A stretch of DNA of 64,000 nucleotides from Paenibacillus tyrphae (GCF_024158745.1 NZ_JAMZAW010000003.1:124001-188000), one strand, 5' to 3'; positions 18,962 to 28,579 are shown, numbered from the stretch's first letter. Notes: a model not told the origin generated them from the letters alone. A program made the numbers and translations.

Positions 18962-18990
18962 ATGATAAACAATAGTCAGGACAGAGTCAA
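18962..18990 (-). promoter_or_regulatory. Sigma-A promoter of the valS T-box operon
   Basis: TTGACT (18990-18985) and TATCAT (18967-18962) are separated by 17 bp, just upstream of the T-box leader. The predicted start is near 18955. Confidence 0.75.
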
Positions 18991-19063
18991 TACAAGTATA
19001 ACCAAAAACCCCCCCGGTCAAGCCTGTTTTGGCTCGGCCGAGGGAATTTTTGTAAAAACGGCT

Positions 19064-20506
19064 TCATTTCGGGATATACACGATCTGCCCTTCGGATACT
19101 TCATTATCTCCGAGGCGGTTATAAAGCGCGATTTCGCGAGGGTTCAGATCGTAGCGCTTAGCGATGGACTCCAGTGTCTCTTCCTTTTGCACGATGCACA
19201 GCCGGAGCCTTTTGAACCCCTGCTCTTCGCCTTTGGAAGTGAGCAGAAGGTTTTTCCATTCCACCTTCTCCGCTATGGACTCCGATTCTTCCCCAAACGT
19301 TTCTTCCGGGTCGCGCTTTTCCTTTTGGGAAGACCCAGGGTTAAACAAGTTGGACAGTCCGAACGATTTGTAAAGCGGTGCGGGCGCTGTAGACGGCTCG
19401 GGCGTTTTTTTGCTGCCCATGCCTACCTTCAGATCTTTATCCGGCGCCGCAGTCGGGTTAAGATCACCGAAGGATTGGGCGGTCGGAGCTTCTGGCTTTT
19501 TTTGCGCTTCCTGCGGCTTGAAAGTCTCCGGACCTTTTGCCGCCTCCTTCACAGACAGCGGAGCCGGATTTACATTCGGCACAGGCTGCGGCACATTCTG
19601 CTGGGCTGCCTGGAACATGTTCGGCGTAGGCTGCGGCACGTTCTGCTGGGCCGCTTGGAACATTTTCGGCGTAGGCTGCGGCACGTTCTGCTGGGCCGCT
19701 TGAAACACATTCGGCGTAGGCTGCGGCACGTTCTGCTGGGCCGCTTGAAACACATTCGGCGCAGGCTGCGGCACGTTCTGCTGGGCCGCTTGAAACACAT
19801 TCGGTGCAGGCTGCGGTACGCTCTGCTGGGCCGCTTGGAACGCGTTCGGCGCAGGCTGCGGTACGTTCTGCTGGGCCGCTTGAAACGCGTTCGGCGCAGG
19901 CTGCGGTACGCTCTGTGCCTGCGGCCCCGTTGGCAGCTTGCTCGTCGGTCCCACCTTCTCGCTTCGCAGTTCCCAAGATTCCGTTTCATCCGGAGCTTGG
20001 TCCGCCGAATCGAAAAAGCTGGAAACGTCCCCGAACGGCTCATCCGCCGCTTCCGCAAGAGTAACCGTATGCGGGGCGCGGGCTTCGTGAACGAACACCA
20101 CTTCGTTTTCCGTTTCCCGCCAAGCCTCCTGATCCGCCTCCGACACAAGCTCCAGACCGGCAAGCGACAGCACTCCCGTAATGTTCAAGCTGCGGGATGA
20201 CAGCAGATCGACGTCAAAATTTTCGATTTCGACGGCGATATCCTCCATCCGTTGAACGCGGTTCATCGGCAGCGTAATCTCTACCGGTATCAGATGCTCC
20301 AACGTCTGATCGCTGCGGCCCAGCTCATCGATAAAGGTCCCGGTCAAAAACAGATTGCCGCGAAGCAGGGCTTGGTCCCCTTGCGGAATGACCTGAATAT
20401 GGGGAACAAGCTCCACCCCCTCCAAGTCTTGAATGCCGATCGCCCCTTCGGACAAATGCACGCGCTCGTAAATGTCGAAGCGTAATCCGTTATGCTGCGT
20501 CGTCAA
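19064..20506 (-). CDS. spoVID: SpoVID-like spore coat morphogenetic protein with LysM
   Basis: A 480-residue protein from TTG 20506, chosen because AGGGAGGA sits 6 nt upstream; an ATG at 20554 lacks a good site. The N-terminal beta-rich domain (about 1-135) resembles the SpoVID/SafA-type start, with LRFDIYERVHLSEGAIGIQD. The middle is disordered and Pro/Gln-rich, with seven 15-residue repeats of the type VPQPAPNVFQAAQQN. The last 45 or so residues are a LysM domain (CIVQKEETLESIAKRYDLNP to IVYIPK). In B. subtilis SpoVID drives coat encasement, and the gene lies near hemL and valS as here. The repeat tract is not part of the Bacillus protein as I know it. Confidence 0.82.
   Translation of the reverse strand: MTTQHNGLRFDIYERVHLSEGAIGIQDLEGVELVPHIQVIPQGDQALLRGNLFLTGTFIDELGRSDQTLEHLIPVEITLPMNRVQRMEDIAVEIENFDVDLLSSRSLNITGVLSLAGLELVSEADQEAWRETENEVVFVHEARAPHTVTLAEAADEPFGDVSSFFDSADQAPDETESWELRSEKVGPTSKLPTGPQAQSVPQPAPNAFQAAQQNVPQPAPNAFQAAQQSVPQPAPNVFQAAQQNVPQPAPNVFQAAQQNVPQPTPNVFQAAQQNVPQPTPKMFQAAQQNVPQPTPNMFQAAQQNVPQPVPNVNPAPLSVKEAAKGPETFKPQEAQKKPEAPTAQSFGDLNPTAAPDKDLKVGMGSKKTPEPSTAPAPLYKSFGLSNLFNPGSSQKEKRDPEETFGEESESIAEKVEWKNLLLTSKGEEQGFKRLRLCIVQKEETLESIAKRYDLNPREIALYNRLGDNEVSEGQIVYIPK
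19584..19914 (-). repeat. Tandem 45-bp repeats inside spoVID-like gene
   Basis: Seven full 45-bp units plus a partial eighth, in frame, differ at only a few positions (mainly codons giving A/T, N/K and A/V/M). Each encodes a 15-residue unit of the type VPQPxPNxFQAAQQN. Near-identity at the DNA level points to recent expansion or gene conversion. Confidence 0.95.
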
Positions 20507-20657
20507 TGTAAATCCTCCCTCCGTAATTCCTGCCTTTTCCACAGAATCCCGCATCGGCTCCGGCGAGTTCGAAATTCTGATATAACCATAAAAAGAAAGA
20601 TGGCCCTATGCCTTCGTCTCTACAATTTATATGGCTTCAGGAGGAGGAGCATGACTA

Positions 20658-21530
20658 CTATTTTTTCAATCGCTCATTCAACGCAGCAAAGTCCGGGGGC
20701 CACGGGGACTGCACTTCGATGCTTTCGCCGCTCCACGGATGGGGAAACGTCAGCCGCTCGCCGTGCAGCGCCTGTCTATCCATGCCCTCGTTTCGTCCGC
20801 CGTACAGCGTGTCGCCGATCAGCGGATGACCCAGATGGCTTAGATGAACGCGAATCTGATGCGTCCGTCCGGTTTCGAGCCGGAGCCGCACAAGCGTCGC
20901 GGAACGATAAGACTCCACGACCTCGTAATGGGTAACGGCCCGCTCGCCCCCGGGAGAAACGCGCCGGCGTGTCGCGTGATGCCGGTCCCTGCCGATGGGC
21001 GCATCCACACGGCCGCGGTTCGGAGAGAGGCGCCCGTGTACCAGGGCCACATAGGTCCGCTCTATCTTTTTTTCCCGCATCGCTTCGTCCAATCGGACCT
21101 GCGCCCATGGACCCTTGGCCATCAGCACCGGACCGGTCGTATCTTCGTCAAGCCGGTGAATGTGCCGGGGCCGGCACGACTGTCCCGTCGACTCCAGATG
21201 CCAGCCGACCGCATGGAGCAACGTTCCGCCCTCCGATTCCCCGGTCGGATGCACTTTCATCCCGGCCGGCTTATCCGCCACGAGACAAAAGTCGTCTTCG
21301 AACAATACTTCTATCCCCGTCCATTCCGGCATATATTGCAGCGATTCCTCGGGGAACAGCCGCAGCAAAATGCGGCGTCCCTGGATTTCGACGCCCGAGA
21401 CATTCCAAAGCTTCTTCAGCGTTCGTTCGTCGATCGCATCCGGCAGTAACGCCTTTACTTCCTCCAAAGTCGAAGGCTCGGCGCTCGCCGTCCATTCCAA
21501 CCACTGGCCTTTGCGGCGCCATGCGGTCAT
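20658..21530 (-). CDS. RluA-family RNA pseudouridine synthase
   Basis: A 290-residue protein from ATG 21530 (MTAWRRKGQWLEW); upstream frame belongs to other sequence. The catalytic-domain motifs are HIHRLDEDTTGPVLMAKG with the RLD catalytic aspartate, DKPAGMKVHP, and the C-terminal ETGRTHQIRVHLSHLGHPLI. The family isomerises uridine in rRNA or tRNA; the exact target cannot be read from the sequence. An N-terminal S4-like region is weak. The start overlaps the stop of a small membrane protein gene by 4 bp (ATGA), so the two are probably translated together. Confidence 0.9.
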   Translation of the reverse strand: MTAWRRKGQWLEWTASAEPSTLEEVKALLPDAIDERTLKKLWNVSGVEIQGRRILLRLFPEESLQYMPEWTGIEVLFEDDFCLVADKPAGMKVHPTGESEGGTLLHAVGWHLESTGQSCRPRHIHRLDEDTTGPVLMAKGPWAQVRLDEAMREKKIERTYVALVHGRLSPNRGRVDAPIGRDRHHATRRRVSPGGERAVTHYEVVESYRSATLVRLRLETGRTHQIRVHLSHLGHPLIGDTLYGGRNEGMDRQALHGERLTFPHPWSGESIEVQSPWPPDFAALNERLKK

Positions 21531-21694
21531 GGCAGCCGCCTCTTGGATTGGCCCGCTTCGGATGCCGCCCGTTTCTTCCGGCGTCCCCATTGCAGCCATG
21601 CTGTCAGAACGATTCCTGCAAACAAAATGAAAAACACGCCCGCCACAACGATCAATTCGAGCGTGGTACCGAATAGGCTGTACCGATTTAACAT
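21527..21694 (-). CDS. Small single-pass membrane protein, unknown
   Basis: A 55-residue protein from ATG 21694, preceded by GGAGGAA at good spacing. One membrane helix (LIVVAGVFFILFAGIVLTAW) is followed by a basic tail (GRRKKRAASEAGQSKRRLP). Its stop overlaps the start of the pseudouridine synthase gene (ATGA). I do not recognise a family. The ribosome site, coupling and a clean positive-inside helix support it as a real gene. Confidence 0.65.
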   Translation of the reverse strand: MLNRYSLFGTTLELIVVAGVFFILFAGIVLTAWLQWGRRKKRAASEAGQSKRRLP

Positions 21695-21801
21695 GAGCGC
21701 TTCCTCCAAATGTATAGTTTATGGTCATTCTATCAATCCTTCACAGCGAACGCAAAGCGGTTACAATGCCAATTCCGCCGGATCTTACAATCTAGCGAAA
21801 G

Positions 21802-21831
21802 TTGTTAAATCTTCTTTTCGTATGATAGAAT
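21802..21831 (+). promoter_or_regulatory. Possible sigma-A promoter of the glycosidase gene
   Basis: TTGTTA (21802-21807) and TAGAAT (21826-21831) are 18 bp apart in the divergent AT-rich gap. This is a moderate match only. Confidence 0.4.
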
Positions 21832-21899
21832 AGCATAGGAAAAAAGTAAAAAAAATCGACACGAAATGCCTTAATTTATGCATGGGAGAGGTTAAAACA

Positions 21900-23630
21900 T
21901 TGAGCAGGGCTCTGCAAGCGATACGACAATGGAGTGGTTGGAAAAAGGCGCTTTTTTATTTCACGGTGTTGACTTTTTTAACGTCCAGCTTTTTATTTCT
22001 GACCCCGCCGGGAGGCCAGATCAGGGAGTGGCTCGCGGAAACGGTCATTACGACGCAGCACCGGAGCTGGGCATGGATTTTCGTCGGCGCGGAGCAGCGT
22101 GATTTGATGGTCAAGCGATTGCAGGACTTCAACGAAGAAGCCGCGCGCGAGAAGCAAGACAGCAGCTTGATTAAAATTCGCAATCATCAGGGTAAAGCCC
22201 GTTCGATCGATGAACTGATTAAGGTCGAAGATATTTCAGGGAAATTTTGGCAAGGCAAGAAGATGTACGTCTATGATCCCAAGACAATCCGTGTCATGAC
22301 ACCTCCGAAATCCGGGGAAGGCGAGAGAATCACCTCCATGGTAAAGCGGACAGGGGCGGTGGCCGGCGTCAATGGCGGCGGCTTCGACGATCCGGAAGGT
22401 CTCGGAAACGGATTTGCGGCGTTCGGCGCCATTATCTCCGGCGGCGAGGTCATTTATACGGATCAGGACGGCAGCATTCCGCAGCACATCGTCGGCTTTA
22501 CGAAGGAAGGGATTCTCGTTGTCGGAAAATACAATATTTTCGAGCTGCGCGAGATGGGCATCTCGGACGCCGTCTCATTCCACCCGCGTCTGATCGCCAA
22601 CGGCAAGCCGCTGATCACAAGTGGCGACGGCGGCTGGGGCCGCGGACCGCGAACGGCTGTCGGACAAAAAGCGGACGGCACCGTCATATTCATCGTCATC
22701 GACGGACGGCAGGCGCACAGTGTAGGCGCTACGCTCAAGGAAGTGCAGGACCTTCTGTTGGAAGAAGGCTGCGTCAATGCAGGCAACCTGGACGGAGGCG
22801 CTTCGTCCGAACTCGTTGTCGACGGGGAACTGCTTACCAAGCCATCGAGCCGCTACGGCGAGCGCAGATTGCCCAACGCGTTCCTGGTCTACGACGATCC
22901 GACATCGGTTAAAGCGGACCGCGTCTGGGACGGCATCGACAAAATCGATGCGGGCGGCTCTTACGACCACCCCGACTTCCTGCGCGAGCAGGCCGAAAAG
23001 CGGGCCAAGCAGCAGCAAAACCCGACACCGGCTACCAAGACGGATACGGATAAGACGAAGACGGAAACCGATAAAACAAAGACAAAAACCGATACAAAAC
23101 CGGAAACAAACAAGCCGGCTACGAATAAACCGGAAACGAACGATACGAGTAAGACGGGTACGGAGAAAGGCGAAAACGCGAAATCCGGCGGCAATGCAAC
23201 CAAAGAGCCGGGTACCGAAAAGCCTGGTGTTCCCGGCACGGGAAATAATTCCGGTTCGGGTACAGGAACGGCAGATCACGGCAAGCCGGACGGCGGCCAG
23301 GGCAATACGCCGCCGACGGGCACGGGCAGTGGGTCGGTAACACCGAACGGCGGCACTTCCGGCCAAGGAGGAACCGGCAGCGGAGCTGCCGGCTCCGGTT
23401 CTTCCCAAGGCAGCGGTACGGCAGGAGGAGGCGGGAACGGTTCTACGGGAACCGCTCCGAACTCCTCCGCCGGAGCCTCGGCCCCAGGAACTGGAAGCGG
23501 CACACCACCCAAGACGACCGAGACGACTGCACCGCCCACAACGCCGACGCCACCCCCTCAGCAAAATCAAACGCAAGCGTCAGGTCAATCAGCCTCGGGT
23601 ACAACTGTACCGCCAGCCAAAACACCATGA
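21900..23630 (+). CDS. NAGPA-type phosphodiester glycosidase domain protein
   Basis: A 576-residue protein from TTG 21900, since GGGAGAGG lies 7 nt upstream; ATG 21882 has no site. An N-terminal membrane anchor (ALFYFTVLTFLTSSFLFL) precedes a phosphodiester glycosidase (NAGPA) domain with AVAGVNGGGFDDPEG, GGWGRGPRTAVGQKADG, FIVIDGRQAHSVGATL and NLDGGASSELVVDG. From about residue 365 a long low-complexity tail begins: first Lys/Thr/Asp/Glu repeats (TDTDKTKTETDKTK type), then Gly/Ser/Thr/Pro. The domain family removes sugar-phosphodiester caps or acts on wall polymers; the substrate here is unknown. The tail looks like a wall-spanning linker. It converges on hemL. Confidence 0.85.
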   Translation: MSRALQAIRQWSGWKKALFYFTVLTFLTSSFLFLTPPGGQIREWLAETVITTQHRSWAWIFVGAEQRDLMVKRLQDFNEEAAREKQDSSLIKIRNHQGKARSIDELIKVEDISGKFWQGKKMYVYDPKTIRVMTPPKSGEGERITSMVKRTGAVAGVNGGGFDDPEGLGNGFAAFGAIISGGEVIYTDQDGSIPQHIVGFTKEGILVVGKYNIFELREMGISDAVSFHPRLIANGKPLITSGDGGWGRGPRTAVGQKADGTVIFIVIDGRQAHSVGATLKEVQDLLLEEGCVNAGNLDGGASSELVVDGELLTKPSSRYGERRLPNAFLVYDDPTSVKADRVWDGIDKIDAGGSYDHPDFLREQAEKRAKQQQNPTPATKTDTDKTKTETDKTKTKTDTKPETNKPATNKPETNDTSKTGTEKGENAKSGGNATKEPGTEKPGVPGTGNNSGSGTGTADHGKPDGGQGNTPPTGTGSGSVTPNGGTSGQGGTGSGAAGSGSSQGSGTAGGGGNGSTGTAPNSSAGASAPGTGSGTPPKTTETTAPPTTPTPPPQQNQTQASGQSASGTTVPPAKTP

Positions 23631-23666
23631 TCGTTTACATACATCTGTAGCAACATAAACACAAAC

Positions 23667-23717
23667 AAACGGACGGCACGTTCCCCTCCTTCGGGAGTGG
23701 ACGTGCCGTCCGTTTTT
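23667..23717. terminator. Bidirectional terminator between glycosidase and hemL
   Basis: A perfect 15-bp stem (23667-23681 with 23701-23715) is followed by TTTTT on the plus strand, between two convergent genes. Confidence 0.88.
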
Positions 23718-23720
23718 ACC

Positions 23721-25022
23721 TTATAGCTGCTTGAGCGCTTGGTAATGTGCCTCGATCGTCGCCTCGATATCGTCGTCGGAGTGCGCCGCCGAAACGAACA
23801 TGCCTTCGAACTGGGAAGGCGGAATGCTGACGCCGTAGTCGAGCAGCAAGCCAAAATACCGGTTGAATTTGTTCAAATCCGATTGTTTGGCGGTTTCGTA
23901 ATCGGTCACCCGTTGGTCGGTAAAGAACGGACAGACCATGGAGCCGATCCGGTTGATCGTCATCGGAACGCCCAGCTCCCGAGCATTTTGGAGCATTCCT
24001 GCTTCCAGACGGGCGGACTTGCGTTCCAGCTCTTCATAAACGCCAGGTGCTCCCAGCAGCTTAAGCGTCGCATACCCCGCAGCCATCGCCAGCGGGTTCC
24101 CGGATAACGTTCCAGCCTGGTAAATCGGGCCTGACGGAGCAATCCGCTCCATGATCTCCCGTTTGCCTCCGTATGCCCCGACCGGCAGCCCTCCGCCGAT
24201 AACTTTACCCAGACAGGTAAGATCCGGCGTAATGCCAAATCGCCCTTGCGCGCTGTTCAAGCCTACGCGGAAGCCGGTCATGACCTCGTCAAAGATCAGC
24301 AGACTGCCGTAGGAAGACGTGAGCTCCCGCAATCCTTCCAAGAATCCGGGAAGCGGCGGCACAACGCCCATATTTCCGGCAACCGGCTCCACAATAACGG
24401 CGGCAATGTCTTGGCCGAAATGCTCGAAAGCCATCCGTACCGAATCCAGATCGTTGTACGGCACCGTAATCGTGTTGGCCGCTACGCTTTCAGGTACGCC
24501 AGGGCTATCCGGCAGTCCAAGGGTGGCCACCCCGGAACCCGCTTTAATCAGCAGCGAGTCGGCATGGCCGTGGTAACAGCCTTCAAACTTCAGGATTTTG
24601 CTCCTTCCGGTATAGCCGCGGGCAAGCCGGAGAGCGCTCATCGTCGCTTCCGTCCCGGAGCTGACCATCCGCACGAGTTCGATGGAAGGCATTCTTTCGA
24701 TAACCAGCTTTGCCATCTCGGTTTCCAGCTCCGTCGGCGCTCCGAAGCTCGTACCAAGCTCCGCGGTCCGTTTGATCGCTTCGACGACCTCCGGGTGGGC
24801 ATGTCCCATAATGAGCGGGCCCCAAGACCCGATGTAATCGATAAATTCGTTGCCGTCGATATCGAAGACGTGCGAGCCGCTCCCTTTATGCATATACAAG
24901 GGAGTCAATCCAACCGATTTAAACGCGCGGACCGGACTGTTAACTCCGCCCGGAATCACTTGCTTCGCTTCCTCGAACGCCCGCGCCGAACGCGCATCGG
25001 AACGTTTTCGCTGATCGTTCAT
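23721..25022 (-). CDS. hemL: Glutamate-1-semialdehyde 2,1-aminomutase
   Basis: A 433-residue protein from ATG 25022, since TTAGGAG is 8 nt upstream; GTG 25031 is less well placed. Class III aminotransferase fold with the PLP-lysine segment [18 protein letters not shown], plus [10 protein letters not shown] and [20 protein letters not shown]. It converts glutamate-1-semialdehyde to 5-aminolevulinate, the second committed step of the C5 heme pathway. It is the last gene of the hemE-hemH-hemY-hemL run, 16 bp after hemY. Confidence 0.97.
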   Translation of the reverse strand: MNDQRKRSDARSARAFEEAKQVIPGGVNSPVRAFKSVGLTPLYMHKGSGSHVFDIDGNEFIDYIGSWGPLIMGHAHPEVVEAIKRTAELGTSFGAPTELETEMAKLVIERMPSIELVRMVSSGTEATMSALRLARGYTGRSKILKFEGCYHGHADSLLIKAGSGVATLGLPDSPGVPESVAANTITVPYNDLDSVRMAFEHFGQDIAAVIVEPVAGNMGVVPPLPGFLEGLRELTSSYGSLLIFDEVMTGFRVGLNSAQGRFGITPDLTCLGKVIGGGLPVGAYGGKREIMERIAPSGPIYQAGTLSGNPLAMAAGYATLKLLGAPGVYEELERKSARLEAGMLQNARELGVPMTINRIGSMVCPFFTDQRVTDYETAKQSDLNKFNRYFGLLLDYGVSIPPSQFEGMFVSAAHSDDDIEATIEAHYQALKQL

Positions 25023-25038
25023 CCATTCCACTCCTAAC

Positions 25039-26484
25039 CTATTTTGAGGATAACTGCAGCCGCTCCGTCATTTCCTTGGCCGCTTCCTTGCCTTGACGAA
25101 TGCAGTCCGGCAGCCCGACGCCATGAAACGCGCCTCCGGTAATCAGCACGCCTGGCATTTTGTCTGCCAAACGCTGCCGTACCCCGCGAATAAGGTCCAG
25201 ATGACCTACCGGATACTGCGGCATGGAATGCATCAGCTTCGTCATTTCCGTAAACAAAGGCTCTGCCGTAATCCCCATAACTTCCTTCAAATCGTGCCGT
25301 ACCGCGCGAATGTTCTCATCCTCCGACATGTCCTGCCAACGTTCGTCGCCGGAACGTCCGATATAGCAGCGCATCAGCACTTTGCCGCTTGGTGCGGTGT
25401 GCAGCCACTTTTTGGACGTCCACGTACATGCGGTAATGAAACGCCCTTCCCGTCTCGGGACGAGGAAGCCCGAACCGTCAAGCTCGCGTCCAAGCTCTTT
25501 CTCGTCAAAGGCGAGAATCACGTTGGCAACGGACACGTACTCGATCCGGTCCAGCTCTTTGACCTCAGGAACCGACGAGCCGAGCAGCTTGGAGATGCCG
25601 TGAGCCGGCAGCGCCACGATCACTCCGTCCGCTTCCTCTACCGAACCGTCTTCGCGGATCACGCGGTATACGTCGTCGGTCCGCTCGATCCGGTCCACTC
25701 CGCACTGCTTGACGAACCGCACGTTGTCGAGCGCATCGATTAAGCCGTGAACGATCGTTTCAAGCCCTTCCTTATAGGAAAGAAACATCGTATTGCGCGC
25801 CACCTCGGGAAGCGTACGGCTTTCTTCTCCGCCTGTCTTGCGGTTCTTCATCATGCCTAGGATCAAGCTGCGATGCTTCTGCTCAATCGCATGAAATTGC
25901 GGGAAGGTCGCCCGCAAGCTCAAATTGTACGTATTTCCGGCATAAATGCCCGCCAGCAGCGGCTCAGCGATCTGACCGAGCACTTCCACACCTAGCCGGC
26001 GCTCCAGGAAATGCCCGAGCGACTCGTCCTCGGGCGACGTCCGCTTCGGCAGTACCAAATCCATGGCCGCCCTGAGCTTGCCGCCCAATGAAAGCAGTCC
26101 CGTGCGCATGAACGGCCCCATTTGGGTCGGTATGCCGAGCATCAGGCCGGGAGGCATCCGGTGCAGCTTGCCGCCGGACAAAATATACGTTTTCCGGGAG
26201 TCCGGATTCATACCGGTCAATTGATCCTCTAAACCTAATTCGCGAGTCAGCTCGACCATTGGAAGCTTGCGGGCCAGAAACGAATCCGGCCCCTTCTCAA
26301 TGACGAACCCGTCGCGCTTCAGCGTTTGAATTTTGCCCCCGAACGAATCGCTCTTTTCCATGATGGTAATTTTCAACGGGGCAGCGGACGTCTCGATGCT
26401 TTGCTTTAAGTAAAAAGCGGCGCTCAAGCCCGTAATCCCGCCGCCAACGATAACCACATGTTTCGGACTTCGGTTCTCCTCCAT
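25039..26484 (-). CDS. hemY: Coproporphyrinogen III oxidase (HemY/CgoX type)
   Basis: The protein has 481 residues. An N-terminal FAD-binding [13 protein letters not shown] motif (about 14-26) precedes the [18 protein letters not shown] and [16 protein letters not shown] motifs of protoporphyrinogen oxidases. The C-terminal [19 protein letters not shown] closes the FAD site. In Gram-positives this enzyme oxidises coproporphyrinogen III to coproporphyrin III in the coproporphyrin-dependent pathway. It follows hemH by 4 bp and precedes hemL by 16 bp. Confidence 0.94.
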   Translation of the reverse strand: MEENRSPKHVVIVGGGITGLSAAFYLKQSIETSAAPLKITIMEKSDSFGGKIQTLKRDGFVIEKGPDSFLARKLPMVELTRELGLEDQLTGMNPDSRKTYILSGGKLHRMPPGLMLGIPTQMGPFMRTGLLSLGGKLRAAMDLVLPKRTSPEDESLGHFLERRLGVEVLGQIAEPLLAGIYAGNTYNLSLRATFPQFHAIEQKHRSLILGMMKNRKTGGEESRTLPEVARNTMFLSYKEGLETIVHGLIDALDNVRFVKQCGVDRIERTDDVYRVIREDGSVEEADGVIVALPAHGISKLLGSSVPEVKELDRIEYVSVANVILAFDEKELGRELDGSGFLVPRREGRFITACTWTSKKWLHTAPSGKVLMRCYIGRSGDERWQDMSEDENIRAVRHDLKEVMGITAEPLFTEMTKLMHSMPQYPVGHLDLIRGVRQRLADKMPGVLITGGAFHGVGLPDCIRQGKEAAKEMTERLQLSSK

Positions 26485-26488
26485 CGTC

Positions 26489-27442
26489 TCAATCCCTCTC
26501 GGTCTGCGCGTAAACGACGTCGCTTAACGTTTCCATATACAGCGGATCGGTATTGAGCGAGCGGGTGCGTTCCAGCCGCAGTCCGAGCTCCCGTGCCGTC
26601 TTCTGCGCTTCAATATCGAGATCGTACAGCACTTCCAGATGATCGGATACAAACCCGATCGGACAAATCAGCACATGCTCCGCCTGCTTCTCTTTCTTCA
26701 CGGTATGCAGGACGTCGAGAATATCGGGTCCAAGCCAAGGTACGCCGGTTTGTCCGGCGCTTTGCCATCCGAACTGCCAATGGGTAATACCGCATCGCTC
26801 GGCTATCGCTTTGGACGATTCCAATAGCTGATCGGGATACGGGTCTTTCATTTCAAGAATTTTTTCAGGCAGGCTGTGCGCCGTAAAAATCACTTTGACC
26901 GCGTCTTTCGCCACACCCTCGAACCTGTTCAAGCCTTCCTCCACCCGCTGCACAAGCGCTTCGATCAGTGCCGGATGAAGATGATAGCTCTTCACGAAAC
27001 GAATCGAAAGCCCCAGCGAATCCGCCTTCTCCTGCGCGCGCTTGATGTAGCCGCCCACGCTCATGACCGAATAATGCGGCGCCAGCACGACGCCAACGGC
27101 TTCCGTAATCCCATCCTGCACCATCCGCTCCACGCCGTCCTCAATGAACGGGGACGCGTGCTTCAGTCCTTGATAGCATACGAACGTCGTATCCTGGTAT
27201 TTCTCGTTCAGCCGGGCTTCCAACGCTTGCACCTGCTTATCCGTATTTTCCCGAAGCGGGAAGAAGCCTCCTACAATCGCTTCGTAGCGGTCGGTCAAAT
27301 CCTTGAGTTGCTCCGGAGTCGGAGGATTCCCGCGACGAATATGCGTATAATAAGCTTCCACTTGATCGAGGCTTTCCGGCGTTCCGTAAGACATGACCAG
27401 AACACCGATCCGTTTCTGCTGCGTAACGCTCATGCTATACAC
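26489..27442 (-). CDS. hemH: Coproporphyrin III ferrochelatase
   Basis: The protein has 317 residues, starting at GTG 27442, which overlaps the hemE stop; an AGGA lies upstream. ATG 27433 is the alternative. The metal-site residues are seen: His in FTAHSLPEKI and Glu in VSDHLEVLYDLD. The product inserts Fe2+ into coproporphyrin III (CpfC role) in organisms that have HemY/CgoX and ChdC. Overlap with hemE suggests coupling. Confidence 0.95.
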   Translation of the reverse strand: MYSMSVTQQKRIGVLVMSYGTPESLDQVEAYYTHIRRGNPPTPEQLKDLTDRYEAIVGGFFPLRENTDKQVQALEARLNEKYQDTTFVCYQGLKHASPFIEDGVERMVQDGITEAVGVVLAPHYSVMSVGGYIKRAQEKADSLGLSIRFVKSYHLHPALIEALVQRVEEGLNRFEGVAKDAVKVIFTAHSLPEKILEMKDPYPDQLLESSKAIAERCGITHWQFGWQSAGQTGVPWLGPDILDVLHTVKKEKQAEHVLICPIGFVSDHLEVLYDLDIEAQKTARELGLRLERTRSLNTDPLYMETLSDVVYAQTERD

Positions 27443-28508
27443 CGCTTTCCTGTTTCGTCCAGCCTTGCGCTTTCAGAGCTTGACGAGAATAGTCGTGAAT
27501 GAAATCCGTCAGTTCTTTCAGCTTCTCCAGCGACGCTTCCGGGAACAGTCCGTGACCCAGATTGAAAATATAGCCCGGTTCCTGGATGCCCTCGTCAATA
27601 ATCGCCTTGGCCTGCGCCTGAATGACGGACATCGGAGCGGTCAATACGTACGGATCGAGATTGCCCTGCACCGCATAGAACGAGCCAACCCTTCTGCGGC
27701 CCTCCGAGATCGATACACGCCAATCGAGACCGATGACATCGGCGTCGATGCCTTGCAGATAAGGCAGCAATTCGCCGGAGCTGACGCCCGGGAAATAAAT
27801 TTTCGGTTGCTCCAAATGCTTCAGCTCCGCAAAAATGCGGCGGATCGTCGGCAGAACATACGTTTTGAAATCAACGGGAGACAATGCGCCGACCCAACTG
27901 TCGAAAAGCTGCACCGCTTTCGCCCCCGAGGCAATCTGCGCTTTCAGATAAGCGATCACCATATCGCCAAGCTTATCCATCAGCTTGAACCATACCTCCG
28001 GCTCTTCGTACATTAATCCTTTCGTGCGGATATAGCTTTTGGACGGCCTGCCTTCGATCAGGTAGCTTGCGATCGTAAACGGTGCTCCGGCGAACGTAAT
28101 CAGCGGCACCTTCAGCTCGGCCGCCAAGATCTCGATCGTCCGCAAAATATGCGGCAGATCCTGCTCTACCTGGATCGGCTTCAGCTTGTTCACGTCCGCC
28201 GCCGAGCGGATCGGGTTGTCGATAACCGGACCGACATTTTTCACGATATCAAAATCAATGCCGATGGAAGCGACCGGATTCATAATGTCCGAATATAAGA
28301 TCGCCGCATCCACACCCAGCTTTTTGACCGGCATCAAGGTAACCTCAGCCGCCAGCTCCGGCTGCTTGCAAATTTCCAGCAGGCTGTATTTCTCTTTAAT
28401 TTTCCGGTATTCGGGGTCGTAACGGCCGGCTTGACGCATATACCATACGGGCAGCGTTTCGACAGACTGTTTGCGACAGGCTCGAATAAACGTATCGTTA
28501 TAACTCAT
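27435..28508 (-). CDS. hemE: Uroporphyrinogen III decarboxylase
   Basis: A 357-residue protein from ATG 28508, preceded by AGAGGATG. Signature PVWYMRQAGRYDPEYR at the N-terminus and the second motif PLITFAGAPFTIASYLIEG. It decarboxylates the four acetate groups of uroporphyrinogen III to give coproporphyrinogen III. It is the first gene of the second heme transcript, with its own promoter and a terminator separating it from hemB. Confidence 0.97.
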   Translation of the reverse strand: MSYNDTFIRACRKQSVETLPVWYMRQAGRYDPEYRKIKEKYSLLEICKQPELAAEVTLMPVKKLGVDAAILYSDIMNPVASIGIDFDIVKNVGPVIDNPIRSAADVNKLKPIQVEQDLPHILRTIEILAAELKVPLITFAGAPFTIASYLIEGRPSKSYIRTKGLMYEEPEVWFKLMDKLGDMVIAYLKAQIASGAKAVQLFDSWVGALSPVDFKTYVLPTIRRIFAELKHLEQPKIYFPGVSSGELLPYLQGIDADVIGLDWRVSISEGRRRVGSFYAVQGNLDPYVLTAPMSVIQAQAKAIIDEGIQEPGYIFNLGHGLFPEASLEKLKELTDFIHDYSRQALKAQGWTKQESGV

Positions 28509-28550
28509 TGGTGCATCCTCTTTTCCGTAAACTCCCATAGTCTACTTCCC

Positions 28551-28579
28551 ATTATGCCCTATTTGAAACGAGGTAACAA
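28551..28579 (-). promoter_or_regulatory. Sigma-A promoter of hemE-hemH-hemY-hemL
   Basis: TTGTTA (28579-28574) and CATAAT (28556-28551) are separated by 17 bp, about 43 bp upstream of hemE ATG and downstream of the hemB terminator. Confidence 0.6.

Noticed and set aside
19001..19036. Possible terminator after the spoVID-like gene
   Set aside because: The six-pair stem is weak and the T-run lies 11 nt beyond it, after a run of G; not convincing.
19584..19914. Regular 45-bp repeats as a possible CRISPR array
   Set aside because: There are no unique spacers; the units are contiguous, in frame and encode a protein repeat.
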